A stretch of 14,166 bases of DNA, from NCBI GenBank assembly GCA_964195515.1, contig CAXMQO010000105.1:1-14166 (forward strand). Direction: 5' to 3'. Of this stretch, positions 6,893-13,598 are shown one piece after another (within the stretch, counting starts at the first letter, position 1; the number at the start of each line of letters is the position of its first letter). The translations under genes and the position numbers were made by a program. The notes under the pieces are model-generated. The model ran no database searches and was not told the origin of the DNA. It was given only the letters and a program-made list of their open reading frames with translations. This stretch comes from JAHEEL01 sp964195515. GTDB lineage: Bacteria > Actinomycetota > Acidimicrobiia > Spongiisociales > UBA5794.

Positions 6893-7768
6893 ATGGAGCC
6901 CACCATCCAGGCCGTCAATGGGATCGACCTCGCAGTGATCGAGGAGGGAACGGGGGATCCGGTCGTCTTCTTCCACGGCTTCCCCGAGCTTGCATATTCC
7001 TGGCGGCACCAGATGCCTGCGCTCGCCGGGGCCGGGTTCCGGGCGATTGCCTACGACCAGCGGGGGTGCGGGGGCTCGTCCAAACCCGAGAACGTCGAGG
7101 CGTACGCGTTGACCCACTTGGTCGCCGACGCGATTGGGCTCCTCGACACGCTCGGCCTCCAGAAAGCCACGTTCGTCGGTCACGACTGGGGCAGCATGGT
7201 CGTCTGGACGGCGGCCCTCATGCACCCGGACCGGGTCGAGAGCGTCGTCAGCCTGAACGTGCCGTACCGCGGGTGGTGTGCCGGCTTCCCGACGATCGAG
7301 TTCATCCGGGAGCGTCTCGCCGATCGCCTCGGATACGTGCTTTCGTTCCAAGAAGCGGGAGTTACCGAGGCGGCTTTCGAGTCGGACCCCTATGCCTGGC
7401 TCCGAGCGATCTTCCTCCGTGTCGCTGCCGACAAGGATTTCATGACAGGAGCCGAATTCGCCGTGTACCGGGATGCGTTCGTCGAAGGCGGGATCTTCGG
7501 ACCGCTCGGCCCGTACCGGAACATCGACGCGAACGCCGCCGCCACCGAACACCTTGCCAACGCTCCGATCACACAACCAACGCTGATGATCACCGCCGAT
7601 CGAGATCCGATCCTCCCCCCGTCGCTGACCGAAGGAATGGAGCGTTGGGTCCCTGACCTCACGATCGTCGGCATCGAGCACAGCGGACACTGGACCCAGC
7701 AGGAACAGCCGGGCCACGTCAACGCAGCCCTCATCGACTACCTCCGAAGGGATTCGATCGCGCCGTGA
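6893..7768 (+). CDS. Epoxide hydrolase (alpha/beta-hydrolase, soluble EH type)
   Basis: 291 residues, the usual length. All functional motifs of soluble epoxide hydrolases are present: oxyanion-hole HGFPE (28-32), nucleophile Asp98 in GHDWGS, catalytic acid Asp238 in TADRDP, and His266 in HSGHWTQ. The two cap-domain tyrosines that activate the epoxide oxygen align with the mammalian enzyme as Tyr148 (before the FQEAGV segment) and Tyr208 (in GPLGPYRN). The presence of both tyrosines argues for a true epoxide hydrolase rather than a haloalkane dehalogenase, which uses Trp/Asn. The reaction opens epoxides to vicinal diols via an ester intermediate on Asp98; the substrate may be a fatty-acid or aromatic epoxide. 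It overlaps the next gene by 4 nt (GTGA), implying translational coupling, and is probably made from a leaderless transcript. Confidence 0.93.
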   Translation: MEPTIQAVNGIDLAVIEEGTGDPVVFFHGFPELAYSWRHQMPALAGAGFRAIAYDQRGCGGSSKPENVEAYALTHLVADAIGLLDTLGLQKATFVGHDWGSMVVWTAALMHPDRVESVVSLNVPYRGWCAGFPTIEFIRERLADRLGYVLSFQEAGVTEAAFESDPYAWLRAIFLRVAADKDFMTGAEFAVYRDAFVEGGIFGPLGPYRNIDANAAATEHLANAPITQPTLMITADRDPILPPSLTEGMERWVPDLTIVGIEHSGHWTQQEQPGHVNAALIDYLRRDSIAP

Positions 7769-8475
7769 AACGTATCCGTGACTGGTTGACAACCCTGCCG
7801 ACCCTCGCCGCATTCGGCCTCGCGCTCGGCGGGTTCCACCTTGTCGGTCTGGCTTCATTGCCGTTCGGGAAACGTTCCTTCGAGAAGGTGATGGCGGCCC
7901 TCCAGCGCACGCTCATCTCCACATTCCGTATCTCAGGAGTCCGTGTCGACACACAGGGTCGGGACGGATTCGCGAGCACCGGCGGCTACATCTTCGTGTC
8001 GAACCACCAGTCGATGTACGACGTGCCGATCTTCGGAGGGCTTCTGAGGCGGAACTACCCGAAGTACGTTGCGAAGAGCGAACTCGCGAAGGGGATCCCG
8101 AGCGTGTCCCTCAACCTCCGGCACGGGGGCAATGCGCTCATCGATCGTGGTGACCGGGATCAGGCGATGGACGCCATCCGTGAGATGGCCGCCGAGGCCG
8201 AGCGGCGGGATGTGTCGGTTGTGATATTCCCTGAAGGAACCCGGTCACGCGTCGGAGAACTTGGAGACTTCCGGGCGGGTGGGTTGACGGCGATCATGGA
8301 AGCCGCCCCGAACTTGGAGATCATCCCGACGGCGATCGATGGCTCGTGGCAGGTGTTCCAGCGAAACATGTTGCCCGTCCCGTACGGCGCCGCCGTCCAC
8401 GTGCGATTCGGTGAGCCGATCGCACGAGTTCGCGGTGAGTCTCCGACGGAGGTTCTCGAGCGCTGTCGGGTGTAG
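7765..8475 (+). pseudogene. PlsC-type lysophospholipid acyltransferase, 3' end cut off by sequencing adapter
   Basis: As written, 236 residues from the GTG at 7765, whose TGA overlap couples it to the epoxide hydrolase gene. A hydrophobic N-terminal segment (~9-33) should associate with the membrane. Acyltransferase motif I is NHQSMYD (His81, Asp86: HX4D) and motif III is FPEGTRS (155-161); a later motif is IIPTAIDG (186-193). The family transfers an acyl chain to 1-acylglycerol-3-phosphate or a related lysolipid. Only residues 1-235 (to base 8469) are genuine: the last codon and the TAG stop belong to the Illumina P5 sequence at 8470-8498. The natural gene is therefore probably intact in the organism and a little longer, and this is an assembly artefact rather than a biological pseudogene. 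Function secure, C-terminus unknown. Confidence 0.9.
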
Positions 8476-8505
8476 ATCTCGGTGGTCGCCGTATCATTAA
8501 AAAAA
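8470..8505. other. Embedded Illumina P5 adapter (reverse complement) followed by poly-A
   Basis: Bases 8470-8498 (29 nt, beginning GTGTAGATCTCG and ending CGCCGTATCATT) equal the reverse complement of the Illumina P5 flow-cell oligonucleotide in full. Seven A (8499-8505) follow, as expected when a read runs past the end of the adapter. On the minus strand it translates to the FNDTATTEIYT peptide that contaminates public protein databases. This is sequencing artefact. Contiguity of the genome between 8469 and 8506 is not supported. Confidence 0.96.
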
Positions 8506-8523
8506 GGTGCCGAACCCGCCTGA

Positions 8524-8529
8524 TACGCT
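8524..8529 (+). promoter_or_regulatory. -10 box of putative leaderless promoter for NYN-domain gene
   Basis: TACGCT fits TANNNT and lies exactly 6 nt before the ATG at 8536. There is no Shine-Dalgarno. Only 18 genuine bases separate it from the adapter junction, so the true -35 region is missing from this assembly. Confidence 0.5.
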
Positions 8530-8535
8530 GCGGCT

Positions 8536-9549
8536 ATGGAAGAAGAACGCATCGGCCTGTTCATTGACTATGAGAACCTCGCGATCGGCGCACGGGAGGA
8601 TCTCGGCATCCAATTTGACTTCAAACCCGTCGCCGACGCACTTGCCGAACGAGGACGCGTCGTCGTACGGCGCGCCTACGCCGACTGGACCTTCTTCGAG
8701 AAGGACCGTCGGATGCTCACCGACAATCAGATCGAGCTGATCGAGATTCCGCAACGCAGGGGAATGATCCGCAAGAACGCCGCAGACATCAAGATGGCCG
8801 TCGACGCAGTGGAGCTCGCGTTCGAGCGGGACTACGTCACGATGTTCGTCATCTGCACCGGCGATTCGGATTTCACGCCGCTGGTACACAAGCTGCGAGA
8901 ACTGAACCGCAGCGTCATAGGCGTCGGGTTGAAGGACTCGACGTCGGCGCTGCTCCCTGCGGCCTGCGACGAGTTCCTCTTCTACGAGAAGCTATCCGGG
9001 GTGGACATCCCAGATCGGACTCCGAAGAAGGAGCGTCCCAAGGCCGAGAAGGCGCCTGCTCCGTCTGCGGAGACACCGGACGCGTTGCTCGTGCCGACTC
9101 TCGCTGGTCTCATCCGGGCGGGGAACGGCGACGTGCGAGCGTCGAGCCTCAAGCGGGCACTGCTCCGCAAGGACGCCACGTTCACCGAAACCGACTACGG
9201 ATTCCGCGCCTTCGGCGAGTTGATGCGGAACCTCGCCGATCGTGACATCGTCGAACTCGACCACGAGGGATCCCAAGGCGACCCCGTCGTGCGGTTCCCG
9301 ACGTCGGGCAGGGGAGAGGAGGCGGGCTTCGGTCTCCTCCACGACGCCGTCGTTGCCCTCGGCAAGGGTGGCACACCGGTTGCGTTGTCGGGTCTCAAGA
9401 CTGAGCTGCGAAGACGAGATAGCGGCTTCTCGGAGAAGAACCTGGGCTACTCGGGATTCCTGCAATTCGTGAAGGCGGCCGCCGCGAGTGGCTACGTCGA
9501 TCTCATCTGGGACGATGAGACCGGCGACTACGTCCTGTCGGCTCCGTAG
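8536..9549 (+). CDS. NYN (PIN-like) domain protein with two OST-HTH/LOTUS domains
   Basis: 337 residues. Residues ~5-150 form a NYN/DUF88 (LabA-like) nuclease domain: FIDYEN (9-14), KNAADIKMAVDAVE (80-93) and CTGDSDFTPLV (107-117) supply the acidic metal-binding set Asp11, Asp84, Asp110 and Asp112. A charged, Lys/Pro/Ala-rich linker (158-182) joins two OST-HTH (LOTUS) RNA-binding winged helices, ~183-255 and ~264-334, with the recurring pattern LxRKDxxFxExxxGFxxFxxLM (208-230) and LRRRDSGFSEKNLGYSGFLQF (291-311). The architecture is typical of bacterial NYN-OST proteins, probable RNases or RNA-quality-control factors acting in the cytoplasm; the target RNA is unknown. No antitoxin-like partner is adjacent. 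The ATG is set by the leaderless promoter 6 nt upstream. Confidence 0.9.
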   Translation: MEEERIGLFIDYENLAIGAREDLGIQFDFKPVADALAERGRVVVRRAYADWTFFEKDRRMLTDNQIELIEIPQRRGMIRKNAADIKMAVDAVELAFERDYVTMFVICTGDSDFTPLVHKLRELNRSVIGVGLKDSTSALLPAACDEFLFYEKLSGVDIPDRTPKKERPKAEKAPAPSAETPDALLVPTLAGLIRAGNGDVRASSLKRALLRKDATFTETDYGFRAFGELMRNLADRDIVELDHEGSQGDPVVRFPTSGRGEEAGFGLLHDAVVALGKGGTPVALSGLKTELRRRDSGFSEKNLGYSGFLQFVKAAAASGYVDLIWDDETGDYVLSAP

Positions 9550-9565
9550 CTACCGTCCTGCCCGT

Positions 9566-9599
9566 CAGTGGGAGGTGCCGCCGAAGGCGGCGGAGGGGG
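9566..9599. repeat. GC-rich palindromic element with purine flanks
   Basis: Perfect stem GCCGCC (9577-9582) / GGCGGC (9586-9591) with a GAA loop, flanked by GTGGGAGGT and GGAGGGGG. It lies between convergent genes. The symmetric GGAGG flanks resemble dispersed REP-like elements rather than a terminator, and there is no T run. A second perfect 12-bp palindrome, GCAGGCGCCTGC, follows at 9620-9631, just after the asnS stop. Copy number cannot be judged from one window. Confidence 0.4.
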
Positions 9600-9633
9600 C
9601 TAGACAGGTCCATCCAGGCGCAGGCGCCTGCTC

Positions 9634-11028
9634 CTAGAATTCGGCGTTGCGAGGCGAACGCGGGAACGGGATGACGTCCCGAATGTTCTGCATACCGGTC
9701 GCGAATTGCACGACGCGTTCGAGTCCGAGACCGAACCCGGCATGGGGTGCACTGCCGAATCGCCGCAAGTCGAGATACCACCAGTAGTGATCCTCGTCCA
9801 TGCCCTTGATCCGCATGCTGTCGGCCAGAACGTCGAGTCGCTCTTCGCGCTGGCTTCCGCCGACGATCTCACCAATCTGCGGGACGAGGACGTCCATCGC
9901 CGCCACGGTCTTGCCATCGTCGTTGCGCCGCATGTAGAACGCCTTGAAGTCGAACGGGAAGTCGGTGACGATCACGGGTTTCTTGATGACCTGCTCGGTC
10001 AGATACCGCTCGTGTTCCGACTGGAGGTCATCGCCCCATGCCGCAGGGAACTCGAATGACTCGTCTGTCTTCTCGAGGAGATCGATTGCCTGGGTGTAGG
10101 TGATCCGCTCGAAGTCGCTCTCGGCAACGCCGGTGAGCGTGTCGAGGAGGCCGTCGTCGACCCACTTGTTGAAGAACTCGATGTCGGTCATGTTGTGTTC
10201 GAGCACGTATCGAATGAGGTACCTGACGTAGTCCTCGGCGAGGTCGGCGTTGTCGTTGAGGTCTGCGAATGCCATCTCCGGTTCGATCATCCAGAACTCG
10301 GCGAGATGGCGCCGTGTGTTGGAGTTCTCCGCTCGGAAGGTCGGGCCGAAGGTGTATACCCGGTCGACGGCGAGGGCGTAGGCCTCGGCGTTGAGTTGGC
10401 CGCTCACCGTGAGGAAGGTCGGTGCAGCGAAGAAATCCTGTGAATAGTCGACGGCGCCGTCCTCGCCGCGCGGTGGCGACGAAGGATCGAGGGTCGTGAC
10501 TCGGAACATCTCGCCTGCGCCTTCGGCGTCACTGGTTGTGATGATCGGAGCATGGAGATAGAGGAAGTCACGATCCTGGTAGAAGCGGTGCGTTGCATAG
10601 GACAGGGCATTGCGGACCCTGGCGACGGCGCCGATCGTGTTGGTGCGAGGCCGGAGATGGGCGATCTCGCGAAGGTGCTCGAACGAGACGCGCTTTTTCT
10701 GGAGCGGATAGGACTCGGGGTCGGCGAATCCGAATGGCTCGACCTCGGTTGCCTTGATCTCGACGCGCTGGCCCCCGGCGGGAGATTCGGTGAGCGTGCC
10801 GGTGATGCGGACCGCGCTGCCGATGCCGAGGCGGAGGACATCGGTCTCATAGTTGGGGAGGGCGCCGTCGGCGATGATCTGGAGACCCGTCATCGTGGAT
10901 CCGTCGTTGAGTTCGATGAACGAGAACCCGGCCTTCGAATCCCGGCGCGTTCGGACCCATCCTGCGACCATCAACTCGGTACCGAAGTCCTCTCGCTCGA
11001 GAACGTACTTGATCAATTCCCGCTTCAT
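9634..11028 (-). CDS. asnS: Asparaginyl-tRNA synthetase
   Basis: 464 residues from the ATG at 11028, close to the ~466 of E. coli AsnS. The N-terminal OB-fold anticodon-binding domain occupies ~1-105 (VAGWVRTRRDSKAGFSFIELNDG at its start). The class II catalytic core follows: motif 2 FGPTFRAENSNTRRHLAEFWMIEPEMAF and motif 3 GFGLGLERVVQF, ending in the diagnostic C-terminus RDVIPFPRSP. Asn rather than Asp specificity is inferred from the AENSNTRRHLAEFWMIEPE block and the short length. The enzyme charges tRNA-Asn directly in the cytoplasm. AAGGAG (11035-11040) lies 6 nt before the ATG. An in-frame GTG at 11169 would add 47 residues with codon-like composition; see findings. Divergent from the unknown gene at 11232 across a palindrome that may overlap both promoters. 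Confidence 0.96.
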   Translation of the reverse strand: MKRELIKYVLEREDFGTELMVAGWVRTRRDSKAGFSFIELNDGSTMTGLQIIADGALPNYETDVLRLGIGSAVRITGTLTESPAGGQRVEIKATEVEPFGFADPESYPLQKKRVSFEHLREIAHLRPRTNTIGAVARVRNALSYATHRFYQDRDFLYLHAPIITTSDAEGAGEMFRVTTLDPSSPPRGEDGAVDYSQDFFAAPTFLTVSGQLNAEAYALAVDRVYTFGPTFRAENSNTRRHLAEFWMIEPEMAFADLNDNADLAEDYVRYLIRYVLEHNMTDIEFFNKWVDDGLLDTLTGVAESDFERITYTQAIDLLEKTDESFEFPAAWGDDLQSEHERYLTEQVIKKPVIVTDFPFDFKAFYMRRNDDGKTVAAMDVLVPQIGEIVGGSQREERLDVLADSMRIKGMDEDHYWWYLDLRRFGSAPHAGFGLGLERVVQFATGMQNIRDVIPFPRSPRNAEF

Positions 11029-11178
11029 GTCCTGCTCCTTGACAAATCGGGACGATAGCCCCGGCGGCACGATGTGAGGCTCGCAGGGAACGTCGATCCT
11101 TCCAATTCGGTCGTTCGTGCTCGGGGCCACCTCGGTGATGTCGTAGACACGAGCGACTTCCAACGCCACAAATACCTT

Positions 11179-11215
11179 TTGCCTTCAAGGGTTCTCGTGA
11201 ATTACACTTGTGTAA
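11179..11215. promoter_or_regulatory. Divergent promoter region with 14-bp palindrome (asnS / unknown gene)
   Basis: Perfect inverted repeat TTACAC-TT-GTGTAA at 11202-11215. On the + strand it overlaps TACACT (11203-11208), a TANNNT -10 box preceded at 18 bp by TTGCCT (11179-11184, 4 of 6 to TTGACA). On the minus strand TGTAAT (11206-11201) could serve asnS. A protein bound to the palindrome would block both. The cognate regulator is unknown. Confidence 0.5.
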
Positions 11216-11231
11216 GACACGGAGGGTTTTC

Positions 11232-11618
11232 ATGGCGGTAGCGGTTCGAGAATCGATGGTCACCGACGTTGATCGGGTTACGGCGGCAACGCTCGGCGTG
11301 TACGCGAGGCGCCGGGACCTTGCTACGGAGATGCCGCTCGCGGAGCTCCTGTCCGTGCCCTCCGATCTTGGTGCCCTCCGAGCGGTGGTGGGTGCTGCCG
11401 ACCGAACGGTGGAGATCGTTCTCGACGCCGAGGTCGAGGCTGCGGCGGTCGCTCCATCCGCTTGGGCGCTGGCAGCGAAGGGCTTTCAGCCGATCGTCCT
11501 CGTCGCTCTTGCCCGGATCGGTGAGGCCCACGACGGCCTGCGGGGCACGCCGTGTCGGCTCCAGTCTTGGTGGTCGAGCGGGGACGACATCGTCTTCGGG
11601 GCATTCGAGACGACCTGA
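11232..11618 (+). CDS. Unknown 128-residue protein
   Basis: 128 residues from the ATG at 11232, set by GGAGGG (11221-11226) 5-6 nt upstream; an earlier in-frame ATG at 11208 lies inside the palindrome and is unlikely. I do not recognise the family. It is soluble, acidic to neutral, with no signal peptide or membrane span. The N-terminal half has an amphipathic stretch (VTAATLGVYARRRDLATEM). The centre is Ala/Val-rich, and the C-terminal half holds AKGFQPIVLVALARIGEAHDGLR followed by two Trp (SWW). Third-position GC bias and the good ribosome binding site support a real gene. It is divergent from asnS and 42 nt upstream of the HAD phosphatase gene, which has its own putative leaderless promoter. 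No function can be assigned. Confidence 0.75.
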   Translation: MAVAVRESMVTDVDRVTAATLGVYARRRDLATEMPLAELLSVPSDLGALRAVVGAADRTVEIVLDAEVEAAAVAPSAWALAAKGFQPIVLVALARIGEAHDGLRGTPCRLQSWWSSGDDIVFGAFETT

Positions 11619-11647
11619 TGACGTCGGTGCCTCGTCCGGCGGGGCCC

Positions 11648-11653
11648 TAAACT
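11648..11653 (+). promoter_or_regulatory. -10 box of putative leaderless promoter for HAD phosphatase
   Basis: TAAACT fits TANNNT and ends 7 nt before the ATG at 11661. There is no Shine-Dalgarno sequence before that ATG. Confidence 0.5.
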
Positions 11654-11660
11654 CAGCGTT

Positions 11661-12611
11661 ATGCCGGTTCCCCTCTACACCCAGACCGTCATTGCCCTGG
11701 TGTGGGACTTCGATCGAACACTCATCCCGGGGAACATGCAGGACCCCATCTTCGATGCCTACGACGTGGACCCGGCCGTATTCTGGGGTGAGGTCGACGG
11801 ACTCGTCGAGTACTACAGACGCCAGGGTGTGCCCATCCAGCGCGACATCGCGTACCTGGGTCACCTCCTCACGTATGTGAGAGAGGGAGTCTTCAAGAAT
11901 CTGACGAACGAACGTTTGCGCGAACTCGGGAGTGCCTTGGTCTCCGCACCCGGCATGCCCGACTTCTTGGAAGAGTCCCGTCGGCATGTGTCCGGCATCC
12001 CCGAATTCGCCGGCGAGGGGATCTCGGTGGAGCACTACATCGTCTCGACCGGGATTCTTCCAATGATCGAAGGCAGCGTCTTCGCCGACCACGTTGACGG
12101 TATCTGGGCGAACACGCTCATTGAGTCGCCGGCGCCGCCCGGCTACCTCGGCCAACTTCCCGTCGCTTCGGCTCCTGCACCGGTGAGTCATCTCGGGTAC
12201 ACGATTGACAACACCGCCAAGACCAGGGCCTTGTTCGAGATCAACAAGGGCGTCAATCGGAACGCCGACGTCGACGTCAATTCCAGAGTCGGAGAAGAAG
12301 AGCGCCGCGTGCCGCTCCGGCACATGGTCTACATCGCCGATGGCCCGTCCGATGTACCGTGCTTCTCGATCCTTAATCAGCAAGGCGGCAAGACGCTGGG
12401 CGTCTACACGCTGGACCCGGTCGACAACCATCGCCGAGTGAAACAACTCCAGGAACAGGGCCGGATTCAAGGGATGGCAGAGGCCGACTATCGACCCGGC
12501 AAGGCAGCGTATCTGTGGTTGATGGACAGCATCGAGCAGATCGGCCACGAGATCGTCGAGGCCAGAAGCCAGGCGTTCGCATCGATCCCGACCCCGCCGG
12601 GCCACGCGTAG
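11661..12611 (+). CDS. HAD-superfamily phosphatase (phosphoserine-phosphatase-like)
   Basis: 316 residues. HAD motif I is WDFDRTL (nucleophile Asp16, acid/base Asp18), motif II is STG (129-131), the motif III Lys is Lys187 or Lys196, and motif IV is ADGPSDVPCF (Asp227 and Asp231 for Mg2+). The ~100-residue helical cap between motif I and motif II places it with C1-capped, PSP-like HADs. The segment 170-215 before motif IV (SHLGY..NTAKTRALFEINKGVN) is longer than in SerB. It hydrolyses a phosphomonoester through an aspartyl-phosphate; the substrate is not known and it is not a canonical SerB. The chain is cytoplasmic, with no signal peptide. The start follows from the TANNNT box 7 nt upstream. 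A 126-nt spacer with heptamer repeats follows. Confidence 0.88.
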   Translation: MPVPLYTQTVIALVWDFDRTLIPGNMQDPIFDAYDVDPAVFWGEVDGLVEYYRRQGVPIQRDIAYLGHLLTYVREGVFKNLTNERLRELGSALVSAPGMPDFLEESRRHVSGIPEFAGEGISVEHYIVSTGILPMIEGSVFADHVDGIWANTLIESPAPPGYLGQLPVASAPAPVSHLGYTIDNTAKTRALFEINKGVNRNADVDVNSRVGEEERRVPLRHMVYIADGPSDVPCFSILNQQGGKTLGVYTLDPVDNHRRVKQLQEQGRIQGMAEADYRPGKAAYLWLMDSIEQIGHEIVEARSQAFASIPTPPGHA

Positions 12612-12614
12612 ACT

Positions 12615-12665
12615 CGGGCTACGGGCTACGGGCCACGGAGCCTTCTGCCTGTTGTCTGTTGCCTG
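12615..12665. repeat. Two adjacent heptamer tandem repeats
   Basis: First array: CGGGCTA, CGGGCTA, CGGGCCA (12615-12635). Second array: CTGCCTG, TTGTCTG, TTGCCTG (12645-12665). Each has three 7-bp units and they are 9 bp apart. They start a few bases after the HAD gene stop, in the spacer before the dehydrogenase gene. Short heptanucleotide arrays of this sort are usually slippage-prone intergenic repeats. Confidence 0.7.
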
Positions 12666-12737
12666 GCTCCCGATTCGACCGACTCGTTGCTGCTCAGTAC
12701 CTTCCGATCACTTGGATTCGATCAAGAGGAGATTCCC

Positions 12738-13595
12738 ATGGCTATCGAACGTGTCGGGATCGTCGGTGGGGGACAGATGGGTGGAGGGATCGCAGAGGTC
12801 TGTGTCAAGGCAGGCATCGACACGATGATCGTCGAGATCAATAGCGACCTCGTTGCCCGATCGAAAGAGGGGATCGAGAAGTCACTCAGCAGGGCCGTCG
12901 ATCGGGGCAAGCTCGAGGCTGATGCCCGTGAAGCAGCGCTCTCGCTGCTTGCCTTCTCGACCGATCGCGAGTCGCTCGCCGATCGGGATCTACTCATCGA
13001 AGCAGTCGTCGAGAATGAGGATCTCAAACACGACATCTTCAGCGACCTTGATCGGGTCGTGAGATCCCCCGACGCGATCCTGGCGACGAACACTTCGTCG
13101 ATCCCCGTCACACGAATCGCCCAGGCAACGAGCCGGCCGGAGTCGGTGGTTGGGATGCACTTCTTCAACCCGGCGACGATCATGCCGCTCGTCGAGATCA
13201 TTCGTACCGTGGTTGCCTCCGATGACACGGTGGCTCGAGCGGCCTCATTCGCCGCCGACCGACTCGGCAAGACGGTCGTCCACGCGAAGGATCGGGCCGG
13301 GTTCATCGTGAACAAGCTGCTCTGCCCGTACATTTTCGAGTCGATCCGGATGCTCGAAGAAGGCTTCGCGACGCGTGAGGACATTGACACCGCCATGGTG
13401 AACGGGACGGGCTACCCGATGGGGCCGCTCACACTGTCGGATCTCGTCGGCAACGACACGATGCTGGCCGTCGCAGAGTCGTTCATGGCCGAATACGAGG
13501 ACCCGCGTTATGCCGCACCGCCGCTGCTGAAGCGGATGGTCGAAGCCGGTCTACTCGGCAGGAAGTCCGGACGCGGCTTCTACGACTACAACTGA
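12738..13595 (+). CDS. 3-hydroxybutyryl-CoA / 3-hydroxyacyl-CoA dehydrogenase
   Basis: 285 residues, the standard length of the single-function enzyme (Hbd/FadB2 type). The Rossmann domain opens with GIVGGGQMGGGIA (7-19); Glu33 at the end of the second strand suggests NAD+ preference. Catalytic residues: Ser120 in NTSS, His141 in GMHFFNP, Glu153, and Asn192 in FIVNK. The C-terminal dimerisation domain has the family signature GYPMGPLTLSDLVGND (225-240) and ends GRKSGRGFYDY. It interconverts acetoacetyl-CoA and 3-hydroxybutyryl-CoA, or longer 3-ketoacyl-CoAs, in beta-oxidation or butanoate/PHB metabolism. No thiolase or crotonase is in view to say which. GAGGAG (12726-12731) lies 6 nt before the ATG; the in-frame ATG at 12687 is not used. 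It converges on the thioredoxin gene with only 3 nt between stops. Confidence 0.95.
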   Translation: MAIERVGIVGGGQMGGGIAEVCVKAGIDTMIVEINSDLVARSKEGIEKSLSRAVDRGKLEADAREAALSLLAFSTDRESLADRDLLIEAVVENEDLKHDIFSDLDRVVRSPDAILATNTSSIPVTRIAQATSRPESVVGMHFFNPATIMPLVEIIRTVVASDDTVARAASFAADRLGKTVVHAKDRAGFIVNKLLCPYIFESIRMLEEGFATREDIDTAMVNGTGYPMGPLTLSDLVGNDTMLAVAESFMAEYEDPRYAAPPLLKRMVEAGLLGRKSGRGFYDYN

Positions 13596-13598
13596 GGG

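Noticed and set aside
6467..7858. 463-codon open frame on the minus strand
   Set aside because: It lies antisense to the epoxide hydrolase gene, which has complete catalytic motifs, and overlaps the thioredoxin gene. Its translation shows no domain. It arises from high GC in the opposite strand.
8160..8564. 134-codon minus frame containing FFNDTATTEIYT
   Set aside because: This is the translated Illumina adapter fused to antisense plsC, not a gene.
8536..9549. NYN gene as toxin or part of a defence system
   Set aside because: There is no antitoxin, restriction, CRISPR or phage-related partner nearby. OST-HTH domains point to RNA metabolism instead, and the upstream neighbour is uncertain because of the adapter.
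11029..11200. T-box riboswitch upstream of asnS
   Set aside because: I looked for the AGGGTGGNACCGCG-type conserved T-box sequence on the minus strand and did not find it.
11202..12605. 467-codon open frame on the minus strand
   Set aside because: It is antisense to the HAD phosphatase and the unknown gene; no recognisable motif. The + strand genes have motifs, start signals and promoters.
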